DNA from: Pomphorhynchus laevis
Taxonomy: Eukaryota > Acanthocephala > Palaeacanthocephala > Echinorhynchida > Pomphorhynchidae
Assembly: GCA_012934845.2 (NCBI GenBank)
Contig: WNNJ02003423.1
Coordinates: 1 to 64,000, forward strand
Direction of reading: 5' to 3'
DNA: 64,000 bases
In this document: piece by piece, positions 1-9,560 of the stretch
Layout of the letters: every line of letters begins with the position of its first letter
Numbering within the stretch: position 1 is the first letter of the stretch
Made by a program: the position numbers and the translations under genes
The notes under the pieces: generated by a model
What the model was told of the DNA's origin: nothing
Database searches by the model: none
Seen by the model: the letters and a program-made list of their open reading frames with translations, nothing else

Positions 1-325
1 ACAGCAACGCTCATGGATCGCATGAACATGATAGCGAAGAATATCAGCGATCACAAAGAAATAACTCTAAAAAGTACAGTAATAAGCCGGAGCTTACAAA
101 ATCCTTGCCGATCGGTGAGAATTTAGAATCTGATCATTCATTATACTTACTCTAATTTGTAATAATTATTTGTCATTTAATAACATTGTGTTGTTTAAAA
201 AAAATAGTTATTTGTTAACAGCTTAGAATTTCAAACTGAAATTCTAAGCTATAATAATACACTAATTTTTTTTTCAAAAAAAAAGAAGTAAAATGTTCTA
301 CAAACTAGAAAAGTTTCTTGCACTG
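1..325. other. Left-edge noncoding stretch with perfect hairpin
   Basis: No coding sequence is recognised. Positions 220-250 form a perfect 14-bp inverted repeat (AGCTTAGAATTTCA, 3-nt loop, then its complement). One arm recurs at about 8890-8905 in the leader region of another element, so this is probably retroelement UTR. Poly-T and poly-A runs at about 268-290 would be the 3' tail of the minus-strand fragment that follows. Confidence 0.5.
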
Positions 326-985
326 TCAAGCACATTGTCCCGACATATTACTCAACGGAGTGCAGCGGATTTGTAATGATGCTGCTCTTGCTAGCGCTAG
401 TCCCGTTTTGATCCTCAAATCACGCATGCATTCGTTGTATGGCCGAGTAGATTTTATAGATTGACGCCTGCATATTTGTCGTAGCACCTTTGAAGCTATT
501 TCACCAGCTCCACCGTTAGCTGCAAAAATTATAGAAAAAAAATAAGCTCTTTCAAATCGTGATATACGTTCACCGTATTTTCCGATTTTCCTTTGTTCGT
601 GGTAGTGAAAGTGATTTTGTGGCATTGATGTTGAGTAGGACGAAGCAAGGTGATTGTAAACGCAAATGTCCAATAGGGACCGCTCCGAAATACTAAACAA
701 CCCATAGCAAGAAATATCTACTCTAGCGTTATGTTCCCTGGCTGTCGAATTTGTTGTGAATGTTACTCCGTCTGGAAGCGGTTGCAGTGTATGTTCAAGA
801 GAAACGGCGTCGCAAATCCCTTTTAGCTCTTTTGCAATTAGATCCCGAAGGAAGTTGTGTCGTATTATTGGCATACCACCGACCTTACATGAAAGAGAGT
901 GACGGAGCTCAAACTTTGAACCGCATAAACATTGATCTGGTTGTTTCGGAGGCGTCCAACCATATCTTGTCGCTATATAATACAC
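326..985 (-). pseudogene. RLE retrotransposon 3' fragment (endonuclease end)
   Basis: The 219-codon minus-strand reading frame is the C-terminal part of the RLE-type non-LTR polyprotein. Visible in order are a CxCG...H...C cluster with a following GG and RH (about residues 19-43), the nuclease pair ARVDI and LLDICVYN carrying the two conserved Asp residues, the HExRK/KYGERI block and the basic C-terminus. The Cys-rich N-terminus and RT are absent, so this is a 5'-truncated insertion. Its right end is cut by the 3' tail of the next element. This protein is well diverged from the other copies in the window. Confidence 0.8.
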
Positions 986-999
986 TGTAATTTTTTTTT

Positions 1000-1437
1000 A
1001 ATAATAACAATTTATTAAAATTTTAATTTGTACAATTAAGGTTCCCACAAATGGGCCTCTATACATTTAAAATAGTGGTATAAATACCATAACACAAACA
1101 TATTATTCTGATAAAACAAGTCCTGCTCGAAGATACGAAGTCCGCTGAAACTGAACACGTGGACATCTAAGCGTCGCAGAGCAAATTTTCGCAAGACACA
1201 TACTAATATATGTCCTGATTGATGATATCGTGACGGCGTATTCGCTTTTTTGTTGTTCAGCGATTTTTAGAGCCAATGATTTAATACATGCTTGTGCACT
1301 CTTGCCAGCTCCGCCCGTAGTCGCCCAAATAAGGGGACAAAATGAGCTGTGCTCTATTGTATGTATCCTTTCTTCGTACTTGGCACATTTTCTATTTTCG
1401 TGGAAAGTGAAAGTGGCATCTGTTGACTTTTCGCAAT
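1000..1437 (-). mobile_element. 5'-truncated RLE retrotransposon, 3' UTR and C-terminus
   Basis: The minus strand encodes the last part of an RLE polyprotein (FHENRKCAKYEERIHTIEH, then TTGGAGKSAQ) followed by a 3' UTR containing the conserved GGCCCATTTG motif (+ strand 1040-1057) and a tail next to AATAATAA. It is nearly identical to 24902-25357 but truncated at a different point, so the two are separate recent insertions of one family. RT and N-terminus are missing. Confidence 0.8.
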
Positions 1438-1643
1438 ACGCTATAATTTATTTATTTTTTTACACTATAATAATTGATTTTTTTTGAAAAAAAAATAATA
1501 ATAATAATTATTATTATTATTATTTATAAATAATTTTTTTTTAGAGAGAATAATTTTTTTTATAAGAACTCCAAAATGTACAAACAAACACAAAAAAACG
1601 TGATGCGTCAAATAATTTAAAAGAATATTGTACGTTTTTTCAT
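1438..1643. repeat. AT-rich spacer with (AAT)n/(ATT)n microsatellite
   Basis: Positions about 1493-1530 hold AAT repeats running into ATT repeats, flanked by poly-T. The RLE element whose C-terminus lies at 1644-1988 ends here. No gene seen. Confidence 0.6.
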
Positions 1644-1992
1644 TTAGCGCGCAGGGCGATTGCGAGCAGAACGGGCACCCCGAACGCATAAAGAAATTGA
1701 GCGAGCCAGTTGTATGCCAATCGTTGACCGAAGACGTGTCAATTCCTCTGCATATGTGTGTCTTTTTCTAATTGCCAATTTACGAGCAATGCGCTGAATT
1801 ATCGTGACCGACGATTTACTTTCACCACCAAAACAAGAAAACACCAATGGCGCAAAGTTTGCCCTCTCTATTAGTATGACTCTCTCTTGATACTTTGCGA
1901 TTTTTCGCTTTTCGTGGAATTCAAAGGCGGACGTTGTTGACTTCGAGAGGTTGGACGGCGCGAATGCGTTGAATACGCATGTGTCGAATAAA
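1644..1992 (-). pseudogene. Severed C-terminus of the 8605-5943 RLE polyprotein
   Basis: The minus-strand frame reads LFDTCVFNAFAPSN, EFHEKRKIAKYQER, IERANFAPLVFSCFGG, ending SLCVRGARSARNRPAR and stop. It includes the second nuclease Asp (LFD). No start codon belongs here: the frame is the continuation of the ORF broken off at 5943. Confidence 0.85.
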
Positions 1993-2428
1993 TTAAATCA
2001 GCTAACTGAGTCTACGTATTGTTATATAATTATAAAATAAACAAAACATAATAATGCTAAATCAAAATTTAATAATTAAATAATAAAATTAATAATTGTT
2101 TTTAGATTTTCTATAATTTTAATCAAGTTAAAAAATAAAAATAAAAAATAAAATTTAAAATAAACGTCATTTTTATGAATTGACTAATAAATAACAGGCG
2201 TTGTATCAGAATAAGAATTAGAGGTCATCAGGAGGAACTGCTTTGCTATCAGGTTTCGGCCCCTAACTCCTCTACCCAACATAGCAGCGGGGCCAAATAC
2301 ATGCTAATGATGTATTTCCTCTGAAATAACTATCTAGTATCTTATTCTAATGCAAAGTATATTATTTATTATCATCCATAAAAATTTTGCCACTTAAGAG
2401 TTTAAATTTATTCTTTATATTATTGTGT
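1993..2428 (-). repeat. PLE 3' pseudo-LTR
   Basis: Nearly identical to 5502-5938 and to 27041-27460; a diverged copy starts at about 60663. Contains the structured block at 2220-2322: a 5-bp outer stem AGAGG/CCTCT enclosing an 8-bp hairpin AAATACAT/ATGTATTT, and on the sense strand the CTGATGA and GAAA motifs typical of hammerhead ribozyme cores. Confidence 0.75.
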
Positions 2429-2700
2429 TGATTTATATATTTTACTATTTCTGCTTGATGTTATTTTTATAGTAACCTAGTTTAAAATATGTATCTATTA
2501 AATTATTTAAATGATTTTTAAGAAAGCCAATATCATTACATATTGTTGCAATTCTTAAAATTTCATTATTTAATGTATTATGTTATATTATATGGTATGC
2601 ATGAATGCTCATGCAAAAATATGTTTCTTGTAAATTTAAATTTCATCTTTACGATATAAATTAATAGTAGTTTTAGTTAATGTTAATTTAATGTTCATAT

Positions 2701-4029
2701 CTAGATATACACCTTCTTTATCATTAATATTGGTTTTGTTAAGAATAAGGCTTTCTGGATAAATGTGCTCACTAATTGAATAAAAATTATTAGAATTAAA
2801 TACACATATATCATCAATGTATCGAACATATATTTCATATATTTATATTGTTTAGATTTAGTTTTTACACAGTTATGAACAAATTCATATTCTATTAAGC
2901 TTAAAAACAAGTCAGCTATAATTGGGCTACTATTACCACCCATTGGAACACCTTTTACTTGTCTAAATATAGATGTCCCTACTTTTAAATAATTTTGATT
3001 TATCAAAATATTTAAGGATTCTATTAATTCAATTTTATCCATATATTTATATTTATTTGATGGTTTAATTTTTGTTAGATAGGCGTTATAATTATTATAA
3101 CATATATGTATATCTTTTTCCGAATATAAGATTAATTAATTTTACTAACGCTTCTTTAATATCTACTAAATCTAGATTTGTATAAAGCGTACTAAAATCG
3201 TATGTATTTATATTGTGAAAATTTATTCCTTTTGTCTGTTCTAAAAATTCTTTTGTAGAATTAATACTGAAATAGTGTTTTATACCAGTATTAATTTCGA
3301 TTACCTTGCAATATTTTTTAAAATGTGCTTTAATTACTTTAAGCATTTTATTCATATAAACAGAAAGTGGTTTTAATGTACATTTAAACGCACTACATAT
3401 GAACCTAGGTTTTATTGGATTTTTATGTAATTTTGGATTCCAATATAATATAGGTATAGTTTTATTATCTAATTCAACCTTTATACCCTTTTTATCCATT
3501 ATAGAACAGTGACTTGTAATAATTGATTCTAAACTCAACTCACTACGTTCATATGCTGGATTTACATTAAAATCATTAGAATTAACCTCTTTCATTAGTA
3601 TATCATAATAAAGCTTTTTGCATATGAAGACAAAGTTATTACTAGCTTTATCAATAGTTGTTATTATATAGTTATCCTTTAATTTAGTAAGTTCTTTATA
3701 CATATCTTTATTAATTTTATCTTTCCTTTATAATTGTTTGTTATTTTCATTTTATTTTTAATTTTATCAAATATATAATCTTTCAAAATTTTTATCTTAG
3801 ATATATTCGAGCTTTCACTATTAATCAGCTTACTAAAGTAATCATTTAAGTTATTATATAACGAACTGTATATTTTATTTTTGTCGTTGTTGTTATTTAA
3901 TCTATATTTATACCCTTTCGATAGCAGCTTTCTTAATTCACAATTTTCAATTAATTCTAGATTATGGGTACATATATGTTCATTTATTTTATCAAAACTA
4001 AGACTTTTACAATTGCATTCTGTTTCCAT
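2701..4029 (-). pseudogene. PLE reverse transcriptase (broken)
   Basis: Three overlapping minus-strand frames (4029-3679, 3703-3095, 3042-2701) together cover a Penelope-type RT. Visible are IITTIDKASN, WNPKLHKNPIKPRFI, the CTLKPLS block, YDFSTLYTNL (motif A), and GVPMGGNSSPIIADL (motif B). At the expected YIDD position this copy reads MFDTL, whereas the related fragment at 61369-61710 keeps FRYIDDI. At least two frameshifts separate the pieces. Confidence 0.75.
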
Positions 4030-4145
4030 TATGTTTCTAATATTATCGTTACATATTGATTTTAATTCTTTATGATAATTACAAATTTTTCGTCCTAATG
4101 GTGGTAGGAGTTTATACCTTATTTTAGGAATATATTTACTTAAAT

Positions 4146-4511
4146 CTACCCTATTATTTCTTTACTTTTAGAATTATTTAAAAGTCCGGCTATATTTATG
4201 TTATCTATACATTTATTAATGAAGTTTATGGTTAATGTATATTTTCTATTGTTATTATTTACATTTATTGTACGATTATAGTATTTTGTATTACAATAAC
4301 TGTCTATTATACAACTTAGCCTATCATAGTCGTTAATTAATTTTTGATTTATTGAACATATGATATCTTTAGAAAAACTTCTTATATTTACATAAAGATC
4401 TTTTAGCTTATTATCACTTAAAAGTTGTTTTAATATTTCTAATTGTTCATTTATATACATATCTTTTTTAATATTTTTAACTCTATTTTTTCCTATTCCT
4501 TTTATCACCAT
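4146..4511 (-). pseudogene. PLE linker between nuclease and RT
   Basis: A 121-codon frame lying between the GIY-YIG and RT domains and continuing from GIGRSSI at about 4570 after a break. It is Asn/Lys/Ile-rich with no motif I can name. It is assigned to the PLE only by position and orientation. Confidence 0.5.
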
Positions 4512-4725
4512 GACTTCTTGGTTTGCGTTTAACCGGATTATTATAATATAGTTGTTTATTATGTATTATACTACTTCTGCCAATTCCTTGTACCACGTCA
4601 TTCAATTCTAATGGGTACATGGAATTAAGCGTTTTAATCCAAAAATCTTCTTTTTCTAATAGTTTTTGATTTAATATAGAAATGTTTTCTTCGATAATAT
4701 GTTCTAAAATAAATAATTTACAGTT

Positions 4726-5031
4726 TTAAATATCATGTCCTATTAATCTCATATGTTTATGAAATATAGTTTGACTATTATGCTGTATATTATATATGTG
4801 TTGCCTAAACCTAGTTTTTAACATTTGATATGTTTTTCCTATATATTGCAATCCACATGTGCATTGTATTAGATACACTACACCTGCGGTATTGCAGTTA
4901 CAATTATTATTAATATTTAATGAAAAACATTTGTTTGTCGTATTACTTACGATACAATTATTATTATTTATAACATCACAAACTATACAATTTTTTTCTG
5001 TTACATTTAAAAGATCTAAAATTGAAATCAT
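4726..5031 (-). pseudogene. PLE GIY-YIG endonuclease domain
   Basis: The frame shows a Cys-rich lead (CIVC, then CNCNTAG), GVVYLIQCTCGLQYIGKT (the GIY...YIG motif as VYL...YIG) and LKTRFRQH, the conserved Arg/His helix. After a frame break near 4726 the domain continues as EDFWIKTLNSMYPLELND (about 4655-4600), the usual C-terminal part of PLE GIY-YIG nucleases. It would nick target DNA. It lies upstream of the RT in transcription order. Confidence 0.75.
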
Positions 5032-5061
5032 TAGTACTTACGTATTTTTCCAATATTGTTG

Positions 5062-5501
5062 AGTACATGTAACTTTTAAGTCATAATTTTTAACTTTGCT
5101 TTTTCGGTGTCGCCACCTAGTTTAGTTGACTCAGACTAAACTTACAACGGGCCATCCAGCAGCATCTGACAGGGGGCTGCCCTGCTTAAGGCGGTTGCAG
5201 GCTGGAACAAGATCTATAAAGATCTACCACCTTCACTCCACGCGCTACGCGACCTAGCTATTGGCCATTACCTGGTCACTTAAACGTGATCACGTGAAGC
5301 AGTTTACATTTTAAAGTGTAAACACCTTGGGATGCAAACTTCTCCCTTTTTTAAGAATTAATAATTCATGCTTGTTTGAAAATAAGAAAAAATAATAGTA
5401 AAGTCGTAACCAATAATACATAGTTTCAGTATTTCTGACAGAGGTCATATTACCGGGAAAACAAAGTCCACAGGTCAATAATAACATGTCAGTAGAACAA
5501 A
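5062..5501 (-). other. PLE untranslated leader
   Basis: No ORF. Locally GC-richer than the rest of the PLE (about 5130-5290). Holds a 12-bp palindrome ACGTGATCACGT at 5284-5295 and a 7-bp inverted repeat GTTTACA/TGTAAAC at 5302-5323. Probably leader or promoter sequence between the pseudo-LTR and the nuclease frame. Confidence 0.5.
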
Positions 5502-5938
5502 TTAAATCAGCTAACTGAGTCTACGTATTGTTATATAATTATAAAATAAACAAAACATAATGCTAAATCAAAATTTAATAATTAAATAATAAAATTAATA
5601 ATTGTTTTTAGATTTTCTATAATTTTAATCAAGTTAAAAAATAAAAATAAAAAATAAAATTTAAAATAAAAGTCATTTTTATGAATTGACTAATAAATAA
5701 CAGGCGTTGTATCAGAATAAGAATTAGAGGTCATCAGGAGGAACTGCTATGCTATCAGGTTTCGGCCCCTAACTCCTCTACCCAACATAGCAGCGGGGGC
5801 CAAATACATGCTAATGATGTATTTCCTCTGAAATAACTATCTAGTATCTTATTCTAATGCAAAGTATATTATTTATTATTCATCCATAAAAATTTGCCAC
5901 TTAAGAGTTTAAATTTATTCTTTATATTATTGTTATAT
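5502..5938 (-). repeat. PLE 5' pseudo-LTR
   Basis: Direct repeat of 1993-2428 placed at the 5' side of the PLE. It stops at the insertion junction, as expected for the partial tandem copies of PLEs. The structured block is at 5726-5829. Confidence 0.75.
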
Positions 5939-5942
5939 TAAA

Positions 5943-8605
5943 GTTCGCTCAGAACGACCTCCGTAAAATCCATAGCAAGCAATGTCTAAACGTGCTTCAT
6001 GATCTCTAGAAGTGCTTGTGCGCTCGAACACGATACTATGATGTACTGATTTCAAAGCTGGTTCTGTCTGGACATTATCGCAAATTTCGGTCATGGTATT
6101 GGATAATATATCACGAATCAAATCGTGTCTAATCGAAGGATGACCTCCAGTTGGACAAGTTAGTGAGTGTGCCAGTGATGTTCGTTCACCGCATGGGCAA
6201 TGTAAGGGAACATCGCAAGACAGTCTATTGTACCGAGCTCCAATTGCATCCCGAAATTCCATATTATTAAGACGAGTACAACGGTCATTTGTAGGATACG
6301 TGGATAGCCATGAGGAAGCACCCTTGACTTGTAGGTGCTCCAATATGCATATAGTAGTTTTATCTAAATCAGATAGCTTATCCATAAGTAGCGATTTGTG
6401 CATCTCGTTTTTTGATGTGCGTATCTGGGAAATATACTTATCTTGCTCCGCCTTTAACTCAACCCCATACAAGCCGCCTAAATAAGGAAGACATAGCTTC
6501 TCAGAGTTTTCGAACTCTACTTGTGCTGTGACTCGTGGGTCAACTATGCCTAGACCACCATGTCTTAATGGGAGCGAAAATAATGGCCACATGGAATTGT
6601 CGTTCGTTGAGTTCAAATTAAAAAGTTCGTCAAAGCGACGCCGAATAGTATCATTTAATTCATCGAACCAGCCATTTAAGCAATTCGTCGTTCGTTGCAT
6701 GTGTATATATTTATGCTGCAAAGCTCTGGTCATACTAGCATAGCATACCTGTAAATCAATAACACCGACGTCAGCTAAATGATCAACAAGTAAGCAGTAT
6801 TTAGAAATTTTGGAGCTTATCGTTTTGTGAATATAATTATCATCCCCGATCGGAGCACCCAATACTATGGTTCCATCGACGGCGATTTTTATTCCTGTGT
6901 CTTTAAACAGTTTGTACATATCAGTGGCTTTATCAGGTGTAGTTAGCAGCACACACTTTTCTTTATTTATATTGAATCCAAAAGCAGGTCCGTGTTCGCA
7001 TAGAAATTTGAATGAGTTGTAGATTTGATTAGTTTCACCGACTAAATTACCATCATCCGCGTACCAGAATTGATTGATACGAGGGAATTTGTCTTCGATG
7101 ACCTTCAATAGCGGTATGGTCGCTACTGCGTAAGCAGACATTGATAGTACATCGCCCTGTGTGAAGCCTTCGTAAGATGTTATAAATTCATTTCCAATCG
7201 ATAATTGGGATGGACTATCATAGAGGTTGTGCAATACTGTAGACATCGATGGACATATGCGAGAAATGTTAATAAGAGCTGCTGATCTGTTAATTCTATT
7301 AAATGCATTATCTGCGTCGATCGTCAAAAGAACTGCGTCAGGATTTCTGAACAAGCAATCACGAACTGCGTGGGTGACACACTCAACTCCGGCTCGCTGA
7401 CCAGCACACATTTGTAATCGTCCACAAACTTGTTGTATGTCGTCTGAAAGGAGAGAGAGAATAGCCTTTGACATTATTCTTCTACTAACGTCTCCAATGC
7501 CTATAGGCCTTATACCTGATTCTTTCGTTAAGGCAATTAATCTATTAGTAGTCAGTACTTTTGTAACATCATTAGGCAAGTGTTCAGTTGCTAGAGACCG
7601 TGCAAATATTGAGAGAGCTTCAGCCAATTGTATTGATTCGTTACCAAATTTTGTTAGCATATTCATCCAAGCTAACGCATCTAAGCCAGAAGGACCTGCA
7701 CCACCTTTCACCCGTTTGGCCATGTGTATAATTAATTCACTGTTAATAGAATCGAATATCACTGAATGGAAACTTGGAGCAGTAATTTGGACCTTCCAGT
7801 TAATAGCATCTGGATTCAATGGAGCCTGCGCAGGGTGTTTGTCAAGTAATAATTCTCGTACGGATCTAGAACCAACCAAATCATCAGGTAGCAAGGGAAC
7901 TCCAACTTTAGACTCAGGATCTAAAAGATGTATTGCTGTGCTCAATCTAGAGCTCTCTACTAGTGAGATGAAGCTTTTGCGCCAGTCGTTTGTTTTTGGT
8001 GATTTCACTTTCAATGTTTTCATACTTTGCAGCGCCAAGGCTTCCGCATATAATTTACCAAATTCATTCTTGAACCACAGATCTAGTCGTCGTGATAAAG
8101 TTGCTTTTAATGATTTAATAGTATTACGTACGTTCCTTTGTAGAATTAGATGACTAAAGATTATGTACTTATGAAAATCTTCCGAATTAGTTAACGAATC
8201 CCTGTATATACGTGCAAGCTCTGATATAAATTTTTTGGATTCTATACATTTCGGAAGTCTGAATAAGTTAGGTTGCCAATGTACAACTCTCGTAAAGATG
8301 TCGATCACGGATAAATTTTCAGAGTCTCCTGATGTATCGTATGTGCAATCGATAATTAGTGGATGAGCAACATGACAACCTCTATAATATGACATTGATA
8401 GGTTTGAATTAGGTTGTTTCATGGTTGACATAGACACATTAGTTATATCAGTTGGACTGGAATCAACATGATGATTTGTACAATTTACTGCGGAACAGTT
8501 TAAGCAAAATATTTTCTTCTTAGCACACTGACAGCCTTTGCATTTCGCGTTTGGGCCATTGCATGAACAGCATTTCAGCTCAGTCGCAGGTTTGCCCTTT
8601 GGCAT
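5943..8605 (-). CDS. RLE retrotransposon polyprotein, N-terminal and RT part
   Basis: Multifunctional protein of an RLE-type non-LTR retrotransposon, presumed to bind element RNA, nick the target and reverse transcribe. The N-terminus carries a Cys cluster (CCSCNG then KCKGCQCAKK, residues about 12-44). The RT follows, with GGAGPSG, GIRPIGIGDVSRRI, TIDADNAFNRINR (motif A), GFTQGD (B), WYADDGN (catalytic Asp pair) and LGAPIG. The downstream CPCG...H...C...RH cluster and the ARLDI nuclease Asp follow before the PLE interrupts. The start ATG at 8605 directly precedes the Cys cluster as in other copies (MPKGKPA). Closest relative here is the element at 39967. Confidence 0.85.
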
Positions 8606-8683
8606 TAATTGAGGATTGTTATTTGCTTTGTATTTAGATGTTTTCTTGAAAAATACTTCTTCTGCCTTCGCTGTCAGACCAAA

Positions 8684-9109
8684 ATAATAATAATAATAAT
8701 AATAATAATCTTGTAATCGAATTTATCTTGTAATCGAATTTATCGTTCTTCTATAATCGTTCTTCGAAATAATTTATCGTTCTTCGAAATAATTTATCGT
8801 TCTTCGAAATAATCGTTCTTTGTATTTACTTTAGATTGTAAGTAGTTTATTAAGTGTATGTTATTTTATTGTAAATAGTTATTTCTTAAGAGCTTAGAAT
8901 TTCAAACTAGTGTGAAATTATTCTCTAAAAAAAATTAATATAATAATTATTAATATTTAATAATTATTATTAATAATTATTAAATATTATTATTATCTGA
9001 GAAATATTATTATTATAATAATAATAATCTTGTAATCGAATTTATCTTGTAATCGAATTTATCTTGTAATCGAATTTATTGTATGTTTATAAGAAACCTA
9101 AATTTTTTT
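8684..9109 (-). repeat. Leader-like spacer with short tandem repeats
   Basis: Begins with (AAT)8. A 17-bp unit (CTTGTAATCGAATTTAT) occurs twice at 8710-8743 and three times at 9029-9079, and a 20-bp unit beginning CGTTCTTCGAAATAA occurs about three times at 8758-8815. Read on the minus strand it also holds ACAATAAAATAACATACA (about 8853-8870) and CTAAAGTAAATAC (about 8823-8835), both shared with leaders of other elements in the window. No gene. Confidence 0.6.
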
Positions 9110-9455
9110 AGGTCTTTAAATTTTTTTTTAATAATATAAATTATTCAAAAATAAGACAGCTTAAAGGTTACCCTCTAATGGGTCCAAAGTGGCAATTCAA
9201 AAACTGAATTTTTAGTTTAAAGGGAGTTGATCGTACAAATCGACTTAGAGTGGTGCGTCCTTATCGTGAATTAGAGTTCCTGGTTCTTGATACCTGTTTC
9301 GCATAGTCATCGATGTGGATTTTATAATAAGGAGTGAAATCCTGGCTCTTTCTTGACGGATCAAATCGGGATATGAAAGGTTGTTGTTGCTCGCTTTAAG
9401 TGAATATATGCGCTTAAGTATCGAGTCCGCTATCTTTCCAATACCACCAACAGTA
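9110..9455 (-). mobile_element. RLE retrotransposon 3' fragment
   Basis: The minus strand encodes only the last part of an RLE polyprotein: TVGGIGKIADSILKRIYS onward, with the usual arginine-rich end, stop at 9245. Its 3' UTR carries a variant of the conserved motif (+ strand 9166-9185, GGTTACCCTCTAATGGGTCC). It is 5'-truncated at about 9455, where the tail of the next element begins. The upstream part of the frame there is read-through into that neighbour's 3' UTR. Confidence 0.7.
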
Positions 9456-9560
9456 ATTTTTATTTTTTTTAAGAATAATAACTTTATTGAAAAAGAAAAG
9501 TAAATTTTACAGAAATTAGGTTCCCGTCGCGCATTCGCAGACATAGTGAAGAAGACATAA

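Larger units (their letters stand above)
1993..5938 (-). mobile_element. Penelope-like element, N-terminal GIY-YIG type
   Basis: Minus-strand PLE inserted in an RLE retrotransposon. TAAA at 1989-1992 and 5939-5942 is the likely target duplication. Terminal direct repeats (pseudo-LTRs) of about 437 bp lie at 5502-5938 and 1993-2428. In sense order the element has: pseudo-LTR, untranslated leader (5062-5501), GIY-YIG nuclease (5031-4726 and on), linker (4511-4146), RT (4029-2701), 3' pseudo-LTR. The nuclease precedes the RT, unlike canonical Penelope and as described for Naiad-type PLEs. The coding region is interrupted by several frame breaks, so it is not active as is. Confidence 0.8.
1644..8683 (-). 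mobile_element. RLE retrotransposon split by a Penelope-like insertion
   Basis: A full-length RLE element on the minus strand. The N-terminal 890 residues lie at 8605-5943 and the C-terminal end at 1992-1644; a PLE occupies the gap. Reading stops at SERTL on one side and resumes with LFDTCVFN on the other, in frame, as in the related copy at 42490. Apart from the insertion I see no break in the frame, so the element was probably intact (about 1000 codons) when it was hit. AAT/ATT microsatellite lies beyond both ends (about 1493-1530 and 8685-8708). Confidence 0.85.

Noticed and set aside
1230-1487. Membrane-protein-like plus ORF
   Set aside because: Antisense of the RLE C-terminus at 1000-1437 plus AT-rich spacer; the hydrophobic look is compositional.
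2220-2322. A confirmed hammerhead ribozyme
   Set aside because: GAAA and CTGATGA are both present on the sense strand and one stem covaries, but stem I could not be formed and the outer stem register uses core residues. Kept only as a structured element with hammerhead-like motifs.
7437-8153. 238-codon plus ORF
   Set aside because: Antisense shadow of the RLE polyprotein 8605-5943.
8685-9080. CRISPR array
   Set aside because: The repeats are short, directly tandem and without unique spacers, in a eukaryotic retroelement leader.
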